Shown in pieces: positions 12,501 to 20,202 of a DNA stretch of 64,000 bases; position 1 is the stretch's first letter; every line of letters begins with the position of its first letter. The notes beneath the pieces are model-generated. The model ran no database searches, was not told the origin of the DNA, and was given only the letters and a program-made list of their open reading frames with translations. Source of the stretch: Asterias rubens (Eukaryota; Echinodermata; Asteroidea; Forcipulatida; Asteriidae); contig NC_047072.1 of the NCBI RefSeq assembly GCF_902459465.1, positions 14,406,184 to 14,470,183 of the forward strand, written 5' to 3'. Made by a program: the position numbers and the translations under genes.

Positions 12501-15500
12501 CGTCCAACAAGGGTGTTTTTTCTTTCATCATTTTCTCGCAACTTTGATGACCAATTAAAGGAACACGTTGCCTTGGATCGGTCGAGTTGGTCCTTTAAAA
12601 GCGTGTTGTAACCGTTTGTTATAAAATGCATATGGTTGGAAAGATGTTGTAAAAGTAGAAAACAGTGATCTACACAAATATGCCTCGAAATTGCGTGCTT
12701 TTCTGTTTACCTCGTACAATAACACGGTCGGCCATTTATGGGAGTCAAAATGTTGACTTTCATAAATGGTTGGCCGTGCTAGTTTGCGTGTAAAAAGAAA
12801 ACCGTACAGTTTTGAGTGATACTTTTAAAACATCTTTCTAACCATATGCATTTTATAACAAACGGTTTCAAACGCTTTTTATAGACCAACTCGTCCGATC
12901 CAAGGCAACGTGTTCCTTTAATCCCAAATTTTCACAGGTTTGTTAATTAATAATAATAATAATAATAATAATTTTATGCTTATGATGGGATACACCAAGT
13001 GACAACACTGGTCTTTGACAATTACCAAACGTGTACAGTGCCTTTAGATATATGCCTCGTCAGCTTGAGTTCTGATTACTCACCCTTTTAAAATATTGTT
13101 TATAAAATCCCTGACATATATTATTAAAATTATTGTATCAGTCTGTTTTTAATTGGTTTTCCCAATAGAAATAAAGGACTATATGAGGTAATTTCATAGT
13201 CTGGATTAACTCTTGCCACACAACAGTAAGCTCAACAGAAGTGATTTTGTGTACAAAAGGTTTGTTGACTGCAACAAAGCCCATAATTGTAGTAAGTAGG
13301 CTCTGAGTGTAAGTTTTAAGTGTTGAATATCATGCCTACTTCTCAAGAAATATATCCTCCTCTTACCAGTTTTCACGCTATTATGCCTTTTTCTTTGAAT
13401 TGGGAAAAAAATAATGAAGCCATGTATCAACCAATGCCCTAATTATCTTTATTTGTTAATATGAAGTATGCAAACATATATTAAAACTTGATGGACATTG
13501 ACATGTTCACACTACACACCGATCTTCGATGACTTCAACTGGCCCCATTTGTTTTGAGTTTTTCCTGTTTTCATGGCAAACAAGAAAGTATGGTTTCCCG
13601 TTGAAGCCATACATGGAAGAAACATCTGCAGTGACTAAAAGTGTTCTTTGAGACTCTGTGTATGACTCTATAGCCAGCAGTTGACTTCGTTTATTCAAAA
13701 TATTTTTTAATGACATTTTAAAAATTACCATGGTAATTTGCAAAAAATAACAAAAATAAATAATTTAATAAAAAGTGAATAATTATTGGCTTTAAAATCT
13801 GATTTTTATTTAGTTTTTTTCCCTTTTTTTTCTTAAAAGTTATAATAAAGCGTATAAATAAACAGTGATAATTGAATCAACAAGCTGATGTTTAAATTTT
13901 AATATTAATAACAATATTGATATGAGGGTAAAAAAATAAAAATCTCCAAAAATATTAGAAAATGATATAAGGCACATAGCTTCTTTAAGCCTCTGTATTT
14001 TTTTCCAGAGTGCTCAGCAAAACATTCAGTCACATGATTTTGATCATCATGAATTGTGAATTGAAATAGTGTGTGATGAAACAATTTTTTTAATAGCTTA
14101 GAATGGGTGCCAGTCAGAAGCCATGCAACATTAGGCTGCTGCATAACCACATCCACATTTAACAAACAACCTGCAGGGTGGCAGTTGTACAGGGGGCACC
14201 TTAAAGGGTTTGGTTACTTTTTGCATCTTTTTGTAACACAAAGCACAATGTCCACAAATTTACATTAAACTTACATGGTTTGAAGATAATGGGAGTAGAA
14301 AGCTTCCCTTAAAAATATTACTTGCTAAGGTGCCAAGGTTTTGAGAAATGAGTAAACCAATGTCACATAAATAGTTATTCAGCTCAGGAGACGAACATTA
14401 TTTTAGCATGTTGCGTATTTACCAGTACTAACTAGATAAATTGTTTGTCTGAAGTGCTGTTTAATGCAAGGAGTTAACATGCACCATAGGGAGGTGGGGG
14501 AGAAAAGAAAAACAAAACATAAAATGAGAAGAATAAATAAATAAATACACAAATAAATAAATTCAAAAAATTCAAGATTACACTAATCACTTATGTGCAC
14601 AAATCACTTATAAAACTTTTTCTTTTTTAAATCAAGTATTTTCAATAATATTTTAAATCTTTAGGTGATTGTAGTGCGTTTGTTTAAAACCCAAAACCCA
14701 ATTAATACAATTTTTTGGAAACTTTTTTTTGTGTGCAAACGTCTTATAATGCCAATTTTGTGTTAAAAGTCATAATTTTTCATTGCAGTTTTGGAATTGT
14801 AACTCACACCAGGCAAGCCTCGGAGTCTGATCACATCACATCAGATGTTGCAAGCCCTCTTGAGGCCATTCATGTGGAGGTGCCTGAAAAGTAAGATATA
14901 ATGTTTCATGAAATGTCCTTGGGTGGATTTCACAAAGAGTTAAGACTAGTCTTATCTCGAGTTAAGACGAGTTACTCGTCCTAACTTAGGACGAGTCCTA
15001 GCCTAACTCTTTGTGAAATCGACCCCTGAGGTCAGAAGTAGGTTTTGGGGTGGGGGTTGTGGTCATGCCCATAAACGTGTGAGGGGGGAAAAGTTTGCAC
15101 TTTGAAAGCTCTCACCGTTTGAAAACGCATCAGATTTGCAGTCCATAACACTGATAATGAAGTTTGGACCTGTGGGATATTGAACATTTTGTTGACCTTT
15201 TCTTCATCAGTCCATGGATTCTTGGCGCCAGCTCTCCTCCAGCCAGTCAAGTCAGCTTCTCTGAGATTATCAAGAAAGAAAATGAGCAGCAAGAATCACT
15301 TACTAAGACACTCAAGAAACCATTCTCACTCATTCAGGTAAAACATTTCACTCATTACTGCCATTTTGTTGCTTACTTTTTCTCATTTTGTTTGGCTTTT
15401 GGCAACTAAAACGGATGTATGACGTCGCAATTACAGGCAGGTCAACTGCGATTGATTCCTGCCCTTATGGAAAACATTGCAGAAGTAGGATCTTTTCTAC

Positions 15501-16328
15501 TTTTGCTACTATTGGTCTTTTTCTGACTGCAACTGATGCCGATCATCTTAACTTCATTTGTACTCGGGTCCTAAACAATCAGGGACTGATACAATTCAGA
15601 AGGTCAAGCTCAAGTGCTGCATCATCCTGAAGTGTCAGTTTCCTACAATCTTTGATATGGAAAGGTTTGCGGTAACGCCAAAATGATTATCTCTAATTAG
15701 TTGGGGTGGTTCTGATAAGAGCCGTTTATTTCAACTCTCTGACCAGCAGTGTACATGCGCAGTGACGCACTCGCTTGAACGACTCATTTGAAAGTCTAAT
15801 CAACCATTGGTACCTCGTATCAACACTTACATTGCCTTCCACCTTTTCGCTATAATGTCACTGGCTCCCTTCCATCTTTACACATGTTAGCATGGAACAG
15901 GCTATCGGGACCACAGAAGAAACCAAGGTCATGAGGCTGGTTCCAAATGGTCAACCACAGTAGTCAACCAATGGTTGACCAGCCTGGGTTCAGTCAAAAT
16001 AGTCAACCTTTAGTTAACCATGGTGCACACTCGAACTTGCTCTTTGTGTCGCTGCTGCAGGGTCAACCTTAGGGCAGTTTAAGGACCACATTTTGGTTTT
16101 GTTGCTCCAACCCACCTTGAAGTACTACTTCTGTTCTTGTTTTAATGGCTCTAATAAATATTAATAGTACTTTATATTGCTTCGATATGATAGATTGAAG
16201 AGAAGGCTTTGGAAGAACTACGTGCCTTTTACCGCACCCAGGACAACATGGATGAGTTCATCACTGTAGAGAGAGCCTCTAAAGTCATTGCTACTCCCCT
16301 ATGGAAGAAAGATCAAGACAATAGCTGA
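68..16328 (+). CDS. IBTK: IBTK (inhibitor of Bruton tyrosine kinase) homologue, 3' part, ten exons
   Basis: Ten exons join in phase to give about 815 residues ending at the TGA at 16326-16328: 68-597, 1270-1474, 2039-2237, 2957-3135, 3719-4320, 5674-5898, 6211-6354, 14789-14890, 15211-15337, 16194-16328. Every junction is GT-AG. Order: BTB1 with the Lys/Gly-rich insert typical of IBTK, BTB2 (FPCHKCILVARLEYF), a BACK-like helical part (ELLEFASLHRAEQL), the ITPYQDAPDITY motif, a low-complexity basic/serine region, VDLRTIM, and the conserved tail beginning at SLIQIEE. Human IBTK is 1353 aa; the ankyrin and RCC1 domains must be encoded before base 1. Known role of the family: substrate adaptor of CUL3 ubiquitin ligase and, in vertebrates, a negative regulator of BTK. 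The intron after 6354 is 8.4 kb and holds a nested antisense frame. Exon boundaries are read by eye. Confidence 0.93.
672..808. repeat. Dispersed repeat, copy 1
   Basis: This stretch resembles 2676-2812: both contain GCTTCTGCGCGTGCGTACTC and end with GGCGGTAAGCAGAGCCATGA. Both are intronic in IBTK and in direct orientation. Confidence 0.75.
808..1039. repeat. MITE-like element with CCAATTTCATAGAGCTGCTT ends
   Basis: It begins GGGGCCAATTTCATAGAGCT and ends with the inverse, AGCTCTATGAAATTGGGCCC. Related copies lie at 39746-39910 and 40487-40650, with degraded ones near 1647, 2620, 31626 and 32092. No coding capacity. Confidence 0.75.
1270..1474 (+). CDS. IBTK: IBTK exon, start of BTB domain 2
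   Basis: The acceptor AG ends at 1269 and the donor is GTGAGA at 1475. It reads LDQVKYRDGRLQN, then the start of the second BTB domain: LVDVVLSSEEGILFPCHKC and ARLEYFQGMLGSGWIE. The HKC..AR.EYF core is the usual BTB dimerisation and CUL3-facing segment. Phase 2 in, phase 0 out. Confidence 0.92.
1489..1617. repeat. Palindromic MITE-like element
   Basis: Two arms of about 44 bases are inverse to one another. The left arm contains CTACAGCTACGGCTAGATCA and the right arm contains TGATCTAGCCGTAGCTTTAG, around a short centre. Weaker relatives occur near 30598-30710 and 34045-34140. Confidence 0.7.
1731..1768 (+). repeat. Fragment of the 116-bp array linker, inverted
   Basis: AACACATAGGATTTGAACTG followed by CCTCTAGCCAC is the reverse complement, with one insertion, of the linker between units of the 116-bp array at 7841-9790. 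It is a single isolated piece without the tRNA-like part. Confidence 0.65.
1850..1954. repeat. 105-bp near-perfect hairpin
   Basis: The left arm (GTGCCTGGTAACTCGTCTTT onward) and right arm (ending AAAGACGAGTTACCAGGCAC) match over about 48 bases with a single one-base indel, around a centre of fewer than 10 bases. The near identity implies a recent origin or conversion between arms. It lies in an IBTK intron. Confidence 0.9.
2039..2237 (+). CDS. IBTK: IBTK exon, end of BTB domain 2
   Basis: The acceptor is TTTTTTCTATAG ending at 2038; the donor GTAAGT begins at 2238. The translation gives ASSSDPLKMPIPSAMLSIIL, EYIYTND and LSDQLLIGRLKEICEVALVD, which finish BTB2 and enter the following helices. 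Phase 0 in, phase 1 out. Confidence 0.92.
2676..2812. repeat. Dispersed repeat, copy 2
   Basis: Direct-orientation partner of 672-808, also in an IBTK intron, with the same CGCGTGCGTACTCCA and GGCGGTAAGCAGAGCCATGA blocks. The copies differ by small indels. Confidence 0.75.
2957..3135 (+). CDS. IBTK: IBTK exon, BACK-like helices
   Basis: The acceptor AG ends at 2956 and the donor GTGAGT is at 3136. It reads SLRNVAELLEFASLHRAEQL, then CHQYIGLNLPCLLEARALEV and LSNDVLLQLTKTYKEM, an alpha-helical BTB-adjacent segment well conserved in IBTK. Phase 1 in, phase 0 out. Confidence 0.92.
3719..4320 (+). CDS. IBTK: IBTK exon, ITPYQD motif and basic/serine-rich linker
   Basis: The acceptor TATTCCAG ends at 3718. 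The exon starts IPSMPYRIITPYQDAPDIT, a conserved IBTK landmark. It continues into a basic patch (KAKARRKIGRRTSTGKRKS) that could be a nuclear-localisation signal, and then an acidic/serine linker. The donor used here is GTATGA at 4321, phase 2 out. A strong donor-like string, CAAGAGGTAAGT, lies inside the exon at about 3830-3841; see the findings. Confidence 0.87.
4391..5172. other. IBTK intron sequence without recognisable gene
   Basis: AT-rich intron sequence between the exons ending at 4320 and starting at 5674. I see no domain, tRNA or ordered repeat in this part. Confidence 0.6.
5173..5290. repeat. Inverted repeat with duplicated left arm
   Basis: The left arm AGCAGAGTCTTTCTCGAAGG, running on through GACAACACAACAAA, is followed by a second shorter copy of its inner part. 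The right arm is the inverse (ending CTTCGAGAAAGACTCTGCT). A half-match occurs near 3275-3305. It is intronic. Confidence 0.85.
5543..5590 (-). repeat. tRNA-like fragment (B-box half)
   Basis: On the minus strand this reads CCAGTGGTCGCAAGTTCAAA followed by TCCCA. That is the T-arm/B-box half of a tRNA-derived repeat. The A-box half is not clear. Confidence 0.4.
5674..5898 (+). CDS. IBTK: IBTK exon, VDLRTIM segment
   Basis: The acceptor is TTTTCTCAG ending at 5673 and the donor GTGAGT begins at 5899. It encodes PSMPDVTGVDLRTIMQSE, then a Lys-rich run (KKSQKQRKKDSE) matching the SQKQRKM region of vertebrate IBTK. Phase 2 in and out. Confidence 0.9.
6211..6354 (+). CDS. IBTK: IBTK exon, Trp/Ser-rich segment
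   Basis: The acceptor TTATTCAG ends at 6210 and the donor GTAAAT begins at 6355. It completes a Trp codon across the junction and reads GRTPVSSSSSTSFRELQVEQ and QKLKGSASSV, like the vertebrate SKSFRDFLLEE stretch. The 8.4 kb intron follows. The string GTAACCATGGCAAC at 6300-6313 is coding here. Confidence 0.87.
6620..6690. repeat. 71-bp hairpin
   Basis: TAATCTAGCAGCAGTGATTT onward is inverted by the sequence ending AAATCACTGCTGCTTATTA, with about 33-base arms and almost no loop. It lies in the large IBTK intron. Confidence 0.85.
6925..7275. repeat. Diverged tandem duplication, ~160 bp x 2
   Basis: 6945-7075 and 7140-7275 share, in the same order, TCTAGAATTGT, GGATCCACCCTTGACAGA, ATATGGCATA and ATTTCATAATCAATTTA. 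The copies lie about 195 bases apart in direct orientation. No coding frame is shared. Confidence 0.75.
7290..7840. other. Poly-C tract and AT-rich intron, no gene seen
   Basis: A run of about 20 C near 7291-7310 and a T run at 7329 are followed by AT-rich sequence up to the tandem array. The homopolymer length may be inexact in the assembly. Confidence 0.6.
7841..9790 (-). repeat. Tandem array of 17 units of 116 bp, each with a tRNA-like module
   Basis: Units begin with CAAATCACT at 7841, 7956, 8072 and then every 116 bases to 9696 (first step 115). On the minus strand each unit reads GGGCTAGCTCAGTGGTCTAG, TGGTAAGACATCTGCTCTAG, CAGTGTAAAGGTCAT and GGGTTTGAATCCCACC. That gives an A-box-like GTGG-TCTAGTGG block and a clear B box (GGTTTGAATCC), followed by a linker of about 30 bases. 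Units differ by only a few substitutions (gatgTct/gatgGct, ctAgacc/ctTgacc, agGcag/agAcag). The anticodon arm is not a regular 5-bp stem with a 7-base loop, so a tRNA-derived repeat is likelier than working tRNA genes. The array lies in the 8.4 kb IBTK intron and is antisense to IBTK. Confidence 0.93.
9915..11612 (-). CDS. MYND / DUF4470 domain protein, 5'-incomplete, nested antisense in IBTK intron
   Basis: A single open frame of 565 codons ends at the TAA nearest 9915. Using the numbering of the open frame, residues 45-63 (WYCNRECQLRDWPNHKSEC) are the second half of a MYND zinc finger, with C47, C51, H59 and C63. Residues about 104-190 look like DUF4470 (YHVLSVASGTLSNTVLTVAS, then LNDFDPFVMARNVLFLFMLV). 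The rest is a long C-terminal region of unknown fold. The frame opens with GTG inside a repeat, and the first Met is at residue 73, so no normal start is visible. The first MYND Cys pairs are absent. It could be a retrocopy, a gene with a missing upstream exon, or a recently broken gene. MYND/DUF4470 proteins form expanded families in some marine invertebrates (family knowledge); their biochemical role is not established. I trust coding identity from about 11490 downwards. Confidence 0.75.
   Translation of the reverse strand: MKRVEQNLRFGTGSDREILDSVKRPKGPKNLKWHSVSNQFSFDGWYCNRECQLRDWPNHKSECNLAKATIKSMAKKFAVMNKTFDPSRLVMPWYYAKSPYYMSIFPAVDFLQLDNNEWSEVVSKKDLVRDYHVLSVASGTLSNTVLTVASLPAKYRGSLYITLNDFDPFVMARNVLFLFMLVRFADTEGIESSLTTIWYSVHITKKEYDLIKTSLDELIQMTPQSLTEVTQGLVKVQGKDLAVMSQVWDKWRSLECQQGKPTSVNNRARRKACWEEEKSSKKVYVSRLTKVQQPYILKWFDDGLFLPMAANEADMPFDNPTLTEPGYYYLKDDLRMLKDRSFMYCLRMDLDHFFAWDCQRVRESETRSCSSPIVMYHNYITNLIQKVKHFIQQGRLHVQISVADSLDFPSVHKSLKMPNYDRIFTSVLADFVGFPTILLRFKPLLNTENRFSVIVTASSTWGAHSKEVYVQMNDATNSDIAHCHDTPMFVAYLIVNFMTGAVGSKPDDKKLSFNDVKTYNRMKVRDFRNELNKLVPFQYNHLARSLTIMSAFERAVEWCLPNNNA
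11533..11880. repeat. GC-richer terminal-inverted-repeat element abutting the MYND frame
   Basis: The ends read AGGCCTTTTCACACTATCCA at about 11537 and the inverse-like AGTATGAAAAGACCTTTT near 11865. The inside is rich in CCGGTTCGGAACCGG-type palindromes, including GGAACCGGTTCC at 11574. The base composition differs sharply from the neighbourhood. The element supplies the first ~25 codons of the open frame on the minus strand, which are therefore probably not real protein. Confidence 0.7.
11881..12303. other. Intron sequence, nothing recognised
   Basis: AT-rich; no domain, RNA or repeat recognised between the two mobile-element-like blocks. Confidence 0.5.
12555..12921. mobile_element. MITE family B copy 1 (TTAA-flanked)
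   Basis: It begins TTAAAGGAACACGTTGCCTT and ends AAGGCAACGTGTTCCTTTAA. Long inverted arms include GATCGGTCGAGTTGGTC / GACCAACTCGTCCGATC and ATAAAATGCATATGGTTGGA. TTAA lies at both edges, as expected of piggyBac-type target duplication. A second copy is at 47611-47985. It is non-autonomous with no coding frame. Confidence 0.88.
12945..12972. repeat. (TAA)n microsatellite
   Basis: Roughly nine TAA/AAT triplets inside the right part of the MITE family A copy. Confidence 0.9.
13507..13743 (-). pseudogene. Possible reverse-transcriptase relic (weak)
   Basis: A minus-strand frame of 78 codons contains RTLLVTADVSSMYGFNG. The string TADVSSMY resembles the first catalytic block of Penelope-like and related reverse transcriptases (usually DVxSLYTNIP), but the TNIP part is absent and nothing further matches. 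No start, partner frames or element ends are visible. It could equally be chance. Confidence 0.15.
13750..14788. other. AT-rich end of large IBTK intron
   Basis: No gene recognised. Contains T/A-rich runs and a small AATAAATAAATA block near 14530. The minus-strand frame around 13905-14165 shows no domain. Confidence 0.5.
14789..14890 (+). CDS. IBTK: IBTK exon after the 8.4 kb intron
   Basis: The acceptor TTTTTCATTGCAG ends at 14788 and the donor GTAAGA begins at 14891. It reads SFGIVTHTRQASESDHITSD, then VASPLEAIHVEVPE. Phase 2 at both ends keeps the frame open with the exons before and after. Confidence 0.85.
14921..15027. repeat. 107-bp palindromic element
   Basis: It begins GTGGATTTCACAAAGAGTTA and ends TAACTCTTTGTGAAATCGAC, with inner inverse repeats of AGTCTTAACTC type. 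Half-copies occur at 34818 and 59226. It sits in the short IBTK intron between the last exons. Confidence 0.85.
15211..15337 (+). CDS. IBTK: IBTK exon, NPWxLGAS to SLIQ
   Basis: The acceptor TTCTTCATCAG ends at 15210 and the donor GTAAAA begins at 15338. The translation NPWILGASSPPASQ, then VSFSEIIKKENEQQESL and KKPFSLIQ, matches the conserved IBTK segment that precedes the C-terminal tail. Phase 0 out. Confidence 0.92.
15338..16193. other. Last IBTK intron
   Basis: Contains a short repeat-like block near 15935-16030 with several direct and inverted GGTCAACCA / TGGTTGACC motifs. No coding feature seen. Confidence 0.5.
16194..16328 (+). CDS. IBTK: IBTK last coding exon
   Basis: The acceptor AG ends at 16193. 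It reads IEEKALEELRAFYRTQDNMD, then EFITVERASKVIATPLWKKD, and stops at TGA 16326-16328. This is the strongly conserved IBTK C-terminus (IEE..I..L..FY....N..EF..VER). Tandem AATAAA signals follow at 16486 and 16493, so a 3' UTR of roughly 170 bases is likely. Confidence 0.93.
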   Translation: MEEKALEELRAFYRTQDNMDEFITVERASKVIATPLWKKDQDNS

Positions 16329-16515
16329 CAAGTTTTATACACAACTATAGTAATGTTTTTGGGTGGACAGTCAAAACGAGCTCACCTTGGTAACGGAAGT
16401 TGACAACTAGCTCTCGAGGCAAAGCTGAAGGAACTAGTTTGTCAACTTCCAATACTTTGGGAGCTCATATCAATGGTCAATTCTAAATAAACAATAAACT
16501 GGACATCCATTGTAG
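16329..16515 (+). other. IBTK: IBTK 3' UTR with 89-nt hairpin and poly(A) signals
   Basis: Two AATAAA hexamers at 16486-16491 and 16493-16498 follow the stop codon. Between stop and signal, 16378-16466 forms an inverted repeat: both ends are GAGCTC, and the arms share GGAAGTTGACAA / TTGTCAACTTCC. This would fold as a hairpin in the mRNA and may be a small palindromic repeat. The cleavage site itself is not visible. Confidence 0.6.
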
Positions 16516-16985
16516 CTACAGAACTTGGCTCCCATACTGTAACTATTGATTTTGTGTTTAAAAAAAGCCAGACATCAATTTTGTCCGTTTCTCTTTTTTC
16601 AAGAACAATGTATGTATGACATACAGGGGCGTTGCCAGGGTATATTCTTTAGGAGAGGTGTTGAAGCCACTTTGGTGACCGACAATTATTTTCAGGGGGT
16701 TGTATTGATTGTATCATAAAATAAAAAACAAATTTGTTTTGTTAATATTACATTTGAAACTTGACTGTTTGCGCGTATTATTTGTTTACTTCTTTGCCAA
16801 GCAGCGATTTTAACTTTGAAATTTATACTGCACTTTTTGAATAACATTCCATGAATTGGGAGGGCTTCAGGGTCCATTAACCTAAAGGTGCTAAGCAAAG
16901 ATTCTACAGAACAATGATGCTATTAATGATGTCTAATATTTGCAGTTCAGTTTTTATGCTGTGATGACTATTGTGAATACACCTG

Positions 16986-17029
<44 letters not shown>

Positions 17030-19555
17030 GCTAAGCAGAACTATCTGATCTCTTGGCCAGTCAGCCAATGGATGTAAATGTATATTGGTTGAAATTGCTC
17101 CTTATTAGTTTATGCTAAGCACATAAAGTTGTTTACCACTTTACACTGGATGATGTCTTTCTCAAACAAGCTTTTTCAAACTGAACAATATGCCCATTTA
17201 AGTTTTTTAAAGAACGTCTGAATGTTCTCTTTTTGTTACATTCATTTGACTGCCTGACTCTTATCTGAAGACCAGGCGTACGCCCTCGGACAATCTATTG
17301 TGTAGCATGTACAGACATAACCGGCATGAACATACCCTGCTAAGCTTCATTTCACCTTCACAAGGGGGGATAAAGGGTACTGGAATTCATGCTTGAAATC
17401 TCCCTTTACCATGGAATATTATGTACTCCCTGATTCCAAACTTTTGTTGTACAAACAAGGATTGGGAGAGATCTATAGACTGCCACCTTTGTTTATCATT
17501 GTATTCGGGATATGGGAGGCATGTCATAGATTACCATGGCCAATCAGCCTTGGCTTATACAGCAATGTTTTGGGCTACTCGTAGTTAGACATGGCAGTAT
17601 TTCTAGTTTTAAAAAAATGACAAAAATCTGGGGCATTTTATGAAGATGTCAGGGTTTGTTTTTACAACGATATTCTCAACCTTGGAAAGTCTGAAAAGTA
17701 AAATATTACCGACATGAAGTGGTTAAAGAATAATGCTTTTGGGTCTTACTCGGGTTACTAATATTTTTATAAAATGTTTATGAATCAAAATTAGTGCCTT
17801 GCACAAAATAAGCCTTCAAAAATTTGTGTGGGGTCATCCAACGTAAATTTGTGTGGGGTCATCCAACACAAATTTTCCTGTGGGGAGACAGACTGTTGAG
17901 TTGTCTATTTTGACCAGTCTACTTAGGGTGTTTTATTGTGTATAAGATTATTGTTAGACTAACTAATTCAAAAAAACAGTTATGAAACATCTCTGAAAGA
18001 GAAGAGAAGACAATAAGAACTTTGTGAAATGAATGGATCTCTGCTCTATTTAGTTTTTTTTCTTCAGTTGCTTAAATCTTTACAATGAACTTAATATATG
18101 TCTTATATTGTATACAAAAAAAATGTTTCTTTAAATTATATACAAAAGGTTATCAACCATTTTGAGATGTGTTTACTATCCTATAACATTTAAATTTTGA
18201 CGAATCAAGTTTATAATGAATTGAATTGAATCTTTAAAGTCATATCCCCTGCTGAAATTTCAGTACTTGTCATGATTGAATATGGCACCCAGCTGATTTT
18301 CCTTTTAGTTCAGTACTGTGAGATATTCTGTCAGCTTTTTCTCTTGCACTTTGGAACTCCAAACTTATATCCAGCTTTCCATCATTTTGCAATCTATTGC
18401 AGTTAAGAAATCCTAGCCCTCAACTTTCACTGATTCTGCAGGTATTTTACCTTTTTAAAATGTGTTTTCAACAAGAAGAAAAAAAGCACACATAAAAACC
18501 CCACAAGAGATTACTTTTGTGAATGTTATATAGCAATGACCTCAGTTTTCTTAAGGGGGGGGGGGGCACAATTATTTAAAAGTGTGATTGTTCGAATGTG
18601 GATTTATTATAATGGCAAAATGTCCTGACTAGTTTTGTTTTGAATGACAATAGGACTGGATTGTTTAACTGGTTTATTTTTACTCTGGATTATTTTTAAA
18701 TCTGAAAATGTTACAAAAATATTTGTACTTGCCTTTAGGTTAATTATAAATTACTGTTGATTTGATTTATAAAACTTCAAAACCAAAAGTGTATTTACTA
18801 GGAATTGCTGATGCCAAAAGTGTATGAATAATAAATGAAAGACTTAATTAAATTTTGCAAATAATTTGTATTACCTTTTAAGTTATGGTTATTAGAAGTG
18901 GTTAATATTTTAGGCGATCATACATAGTGCAAATTTTCATGAATATTTAGTATGAATTATTAATTGCGTATAAAATAATAATCACACAATAATAACATCT
19001 CTTTCCCTAAAACAAAAAACTCGTGACAAGAGTTATTTTTGTACTATTTATAAGGACGGGGGGGGGGGGGGTCCTGTAATTTCCAGTTTTCACATTTACA
19101 TTTTCTGAATTGTGGAGTAGCCAGTGGGTGGCAAGTTTGGCCCTGGCCTGACTCATGGAAAGGCACTTTTAACAAGATATAAATAAGCTGAATGGAGGTT
19201 TAGTTTCAAGGGTTTTCTTTTGTTACCTTTTTGTTGGGGGTTACAATAGTGTCTTGGCCAAAAAAATCCCACTTGTGCAGTACGTATGGGATTAAACCCC
19301 AATGTCGGTCTCTTTGACAGGTTTTGGACGCAACCACAACTTTTAAGGGGTGCAATATATTTCCCAGATTTTCATTTACGAGACGGGTACATAAAAAAGC
19401 TCAAATTCCAATAGACTAATGTCAATTCTAAATGTGTGGATATTAAAGTTGCGATTACTTCACGTGTTCTTAGTTAAGTTGCTAGTAATTGATTTGGAAA
19501 CAATTTAGGAACTAAATGAGAAAACGATCTCCCTATTTGTACAATCGACTGTTCT
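16516..19555. other. Intergenic sequence, no gene recognised
   Basis: AT-rich. Holds an (ATCT)n microsatellite at 16987-17029, a two-copy 27-bp repeat (AATTTGTGTGGGGTCATCCA) at 17818-17875, and G runs near 18556 and 19061. No domain or RNA recognised on either strand. Confidence 0.55.
16987..17029. repeat. (ATCT)n microsatellite
   Basis: About ten and a half ATCT/TCTA repeats. Confidence 0.95.
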
Positions 19556-19795
19556 GCGGTTTGACACTTTGGCTTTTGAAGAAAGCGCTCACAAACAATA
19601 CACTTGTCGTTTGAGGTCGTCTGCTGCGCACACGGCGTACACACACACACACGACGGCAGGCAGTGAGTCAAGTCAACATACAACAAATGCACGTTCGAT
19701 CTCGAATGAACAGAACATTCCTCGCCTTGTGAATGATTCTCAGTCAATTCATCTTGAGGTTTCCCCGTTCTGTATTACTGGATTGAAGGTTTGTA
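19556..19795 (+). promoter_or_regulatory. Candidate CpG-rich promoter / 5' UTR exon
   Basis: Local CpG density is clearly higher than in the surrounding 3 kb (GAAAGCGCTCACAA, TCGTTTGAGGTCGTCTGCTG, GCGCACACGGCGTACAC, CACGTTCGATCTCGAATG), with a short AC run at 19632. A weak donor-like GAAGGTTTGT occurs near 19785. It is upstream of, and on the same strand as, the TPBG-like gene, so it may be its first non-coding exon. This is inference. Confidence 0.3.
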
Positions 19796-20050
19796 CATTT
19801 TCTAAGTTCCAATTTACACTCAGAATCATGTTGTCATTGACACAGTCTTGATCTAGTCTTTACTGGTATCTTTTGGTATTAACCGCCACCACAAAAGTTG
19901 TCTGCCAATGCCAAGTTTTTTTAGTGTTGTCAGTTGTAGCGAACTAGAATGCTGCACAAGTGTAAGTGTGTGTCGTGTTTTTCCGACAGTGGAAACTACA
20001 AGCAATTATACTTTGCAATATTCTTGAAATTCTGCTTCAATAATGACAAG

Positions 20051-20186
20051 GGATAACTTTCCGTATGGCGCCACCACTTTTTCACTAATTTTTACAAAAA
20101 GGGATATATCAATTAGGTAAATTAGATACTATATTAATTTTATTTCGAACGAAAAAGTGGTGGCGCCATACGGAAACTTGTCCATG
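20051..20186. mobile_element. MITE family C copy 1
   Basis: A hairpin element of about 135 bases: GGATAACTTTCCGTATGGCG onward, inverted by AAAGTGGTGGCGCCATACGG. The centre is ACAAAAAGGGATATATCAAT-like. Other copies lie at 20765-20897, 44404-44536 and 53508-53622. Confidence 0.9.
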
Positions 20187-20202
20187 ACAAGCCTGTCCAT
20201 TT

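Larger units (their letters stand above)
12304..13047. mobile_element. MITE family A copy, split by a MITE family B insertion
   Basis: The outer parts 12304-12554 and 12922-13047 match the family A copies at 36073-36460 and 42251-42635. Shared blocks are TTGGTAATTACTCAAAA, TATAAAACATTGTG, CTGAAAGCACACAA and TTTTCACAGGTTTGTTA. The family B element sits between the GATGACCAAT and CAAATTTTCACAGG blocks. The terminal motif here has drifted (ACACGTTTGGTAATT ... AATTACCAAACGTGT) but both ends changed together. Confidence 0.85.

Noticed and set aside
15388..15630. 80-codon plus-strand frame in the last IBTK intron
   Set aside because: No motif, no splice need, and the flanking exons join in phase without it.
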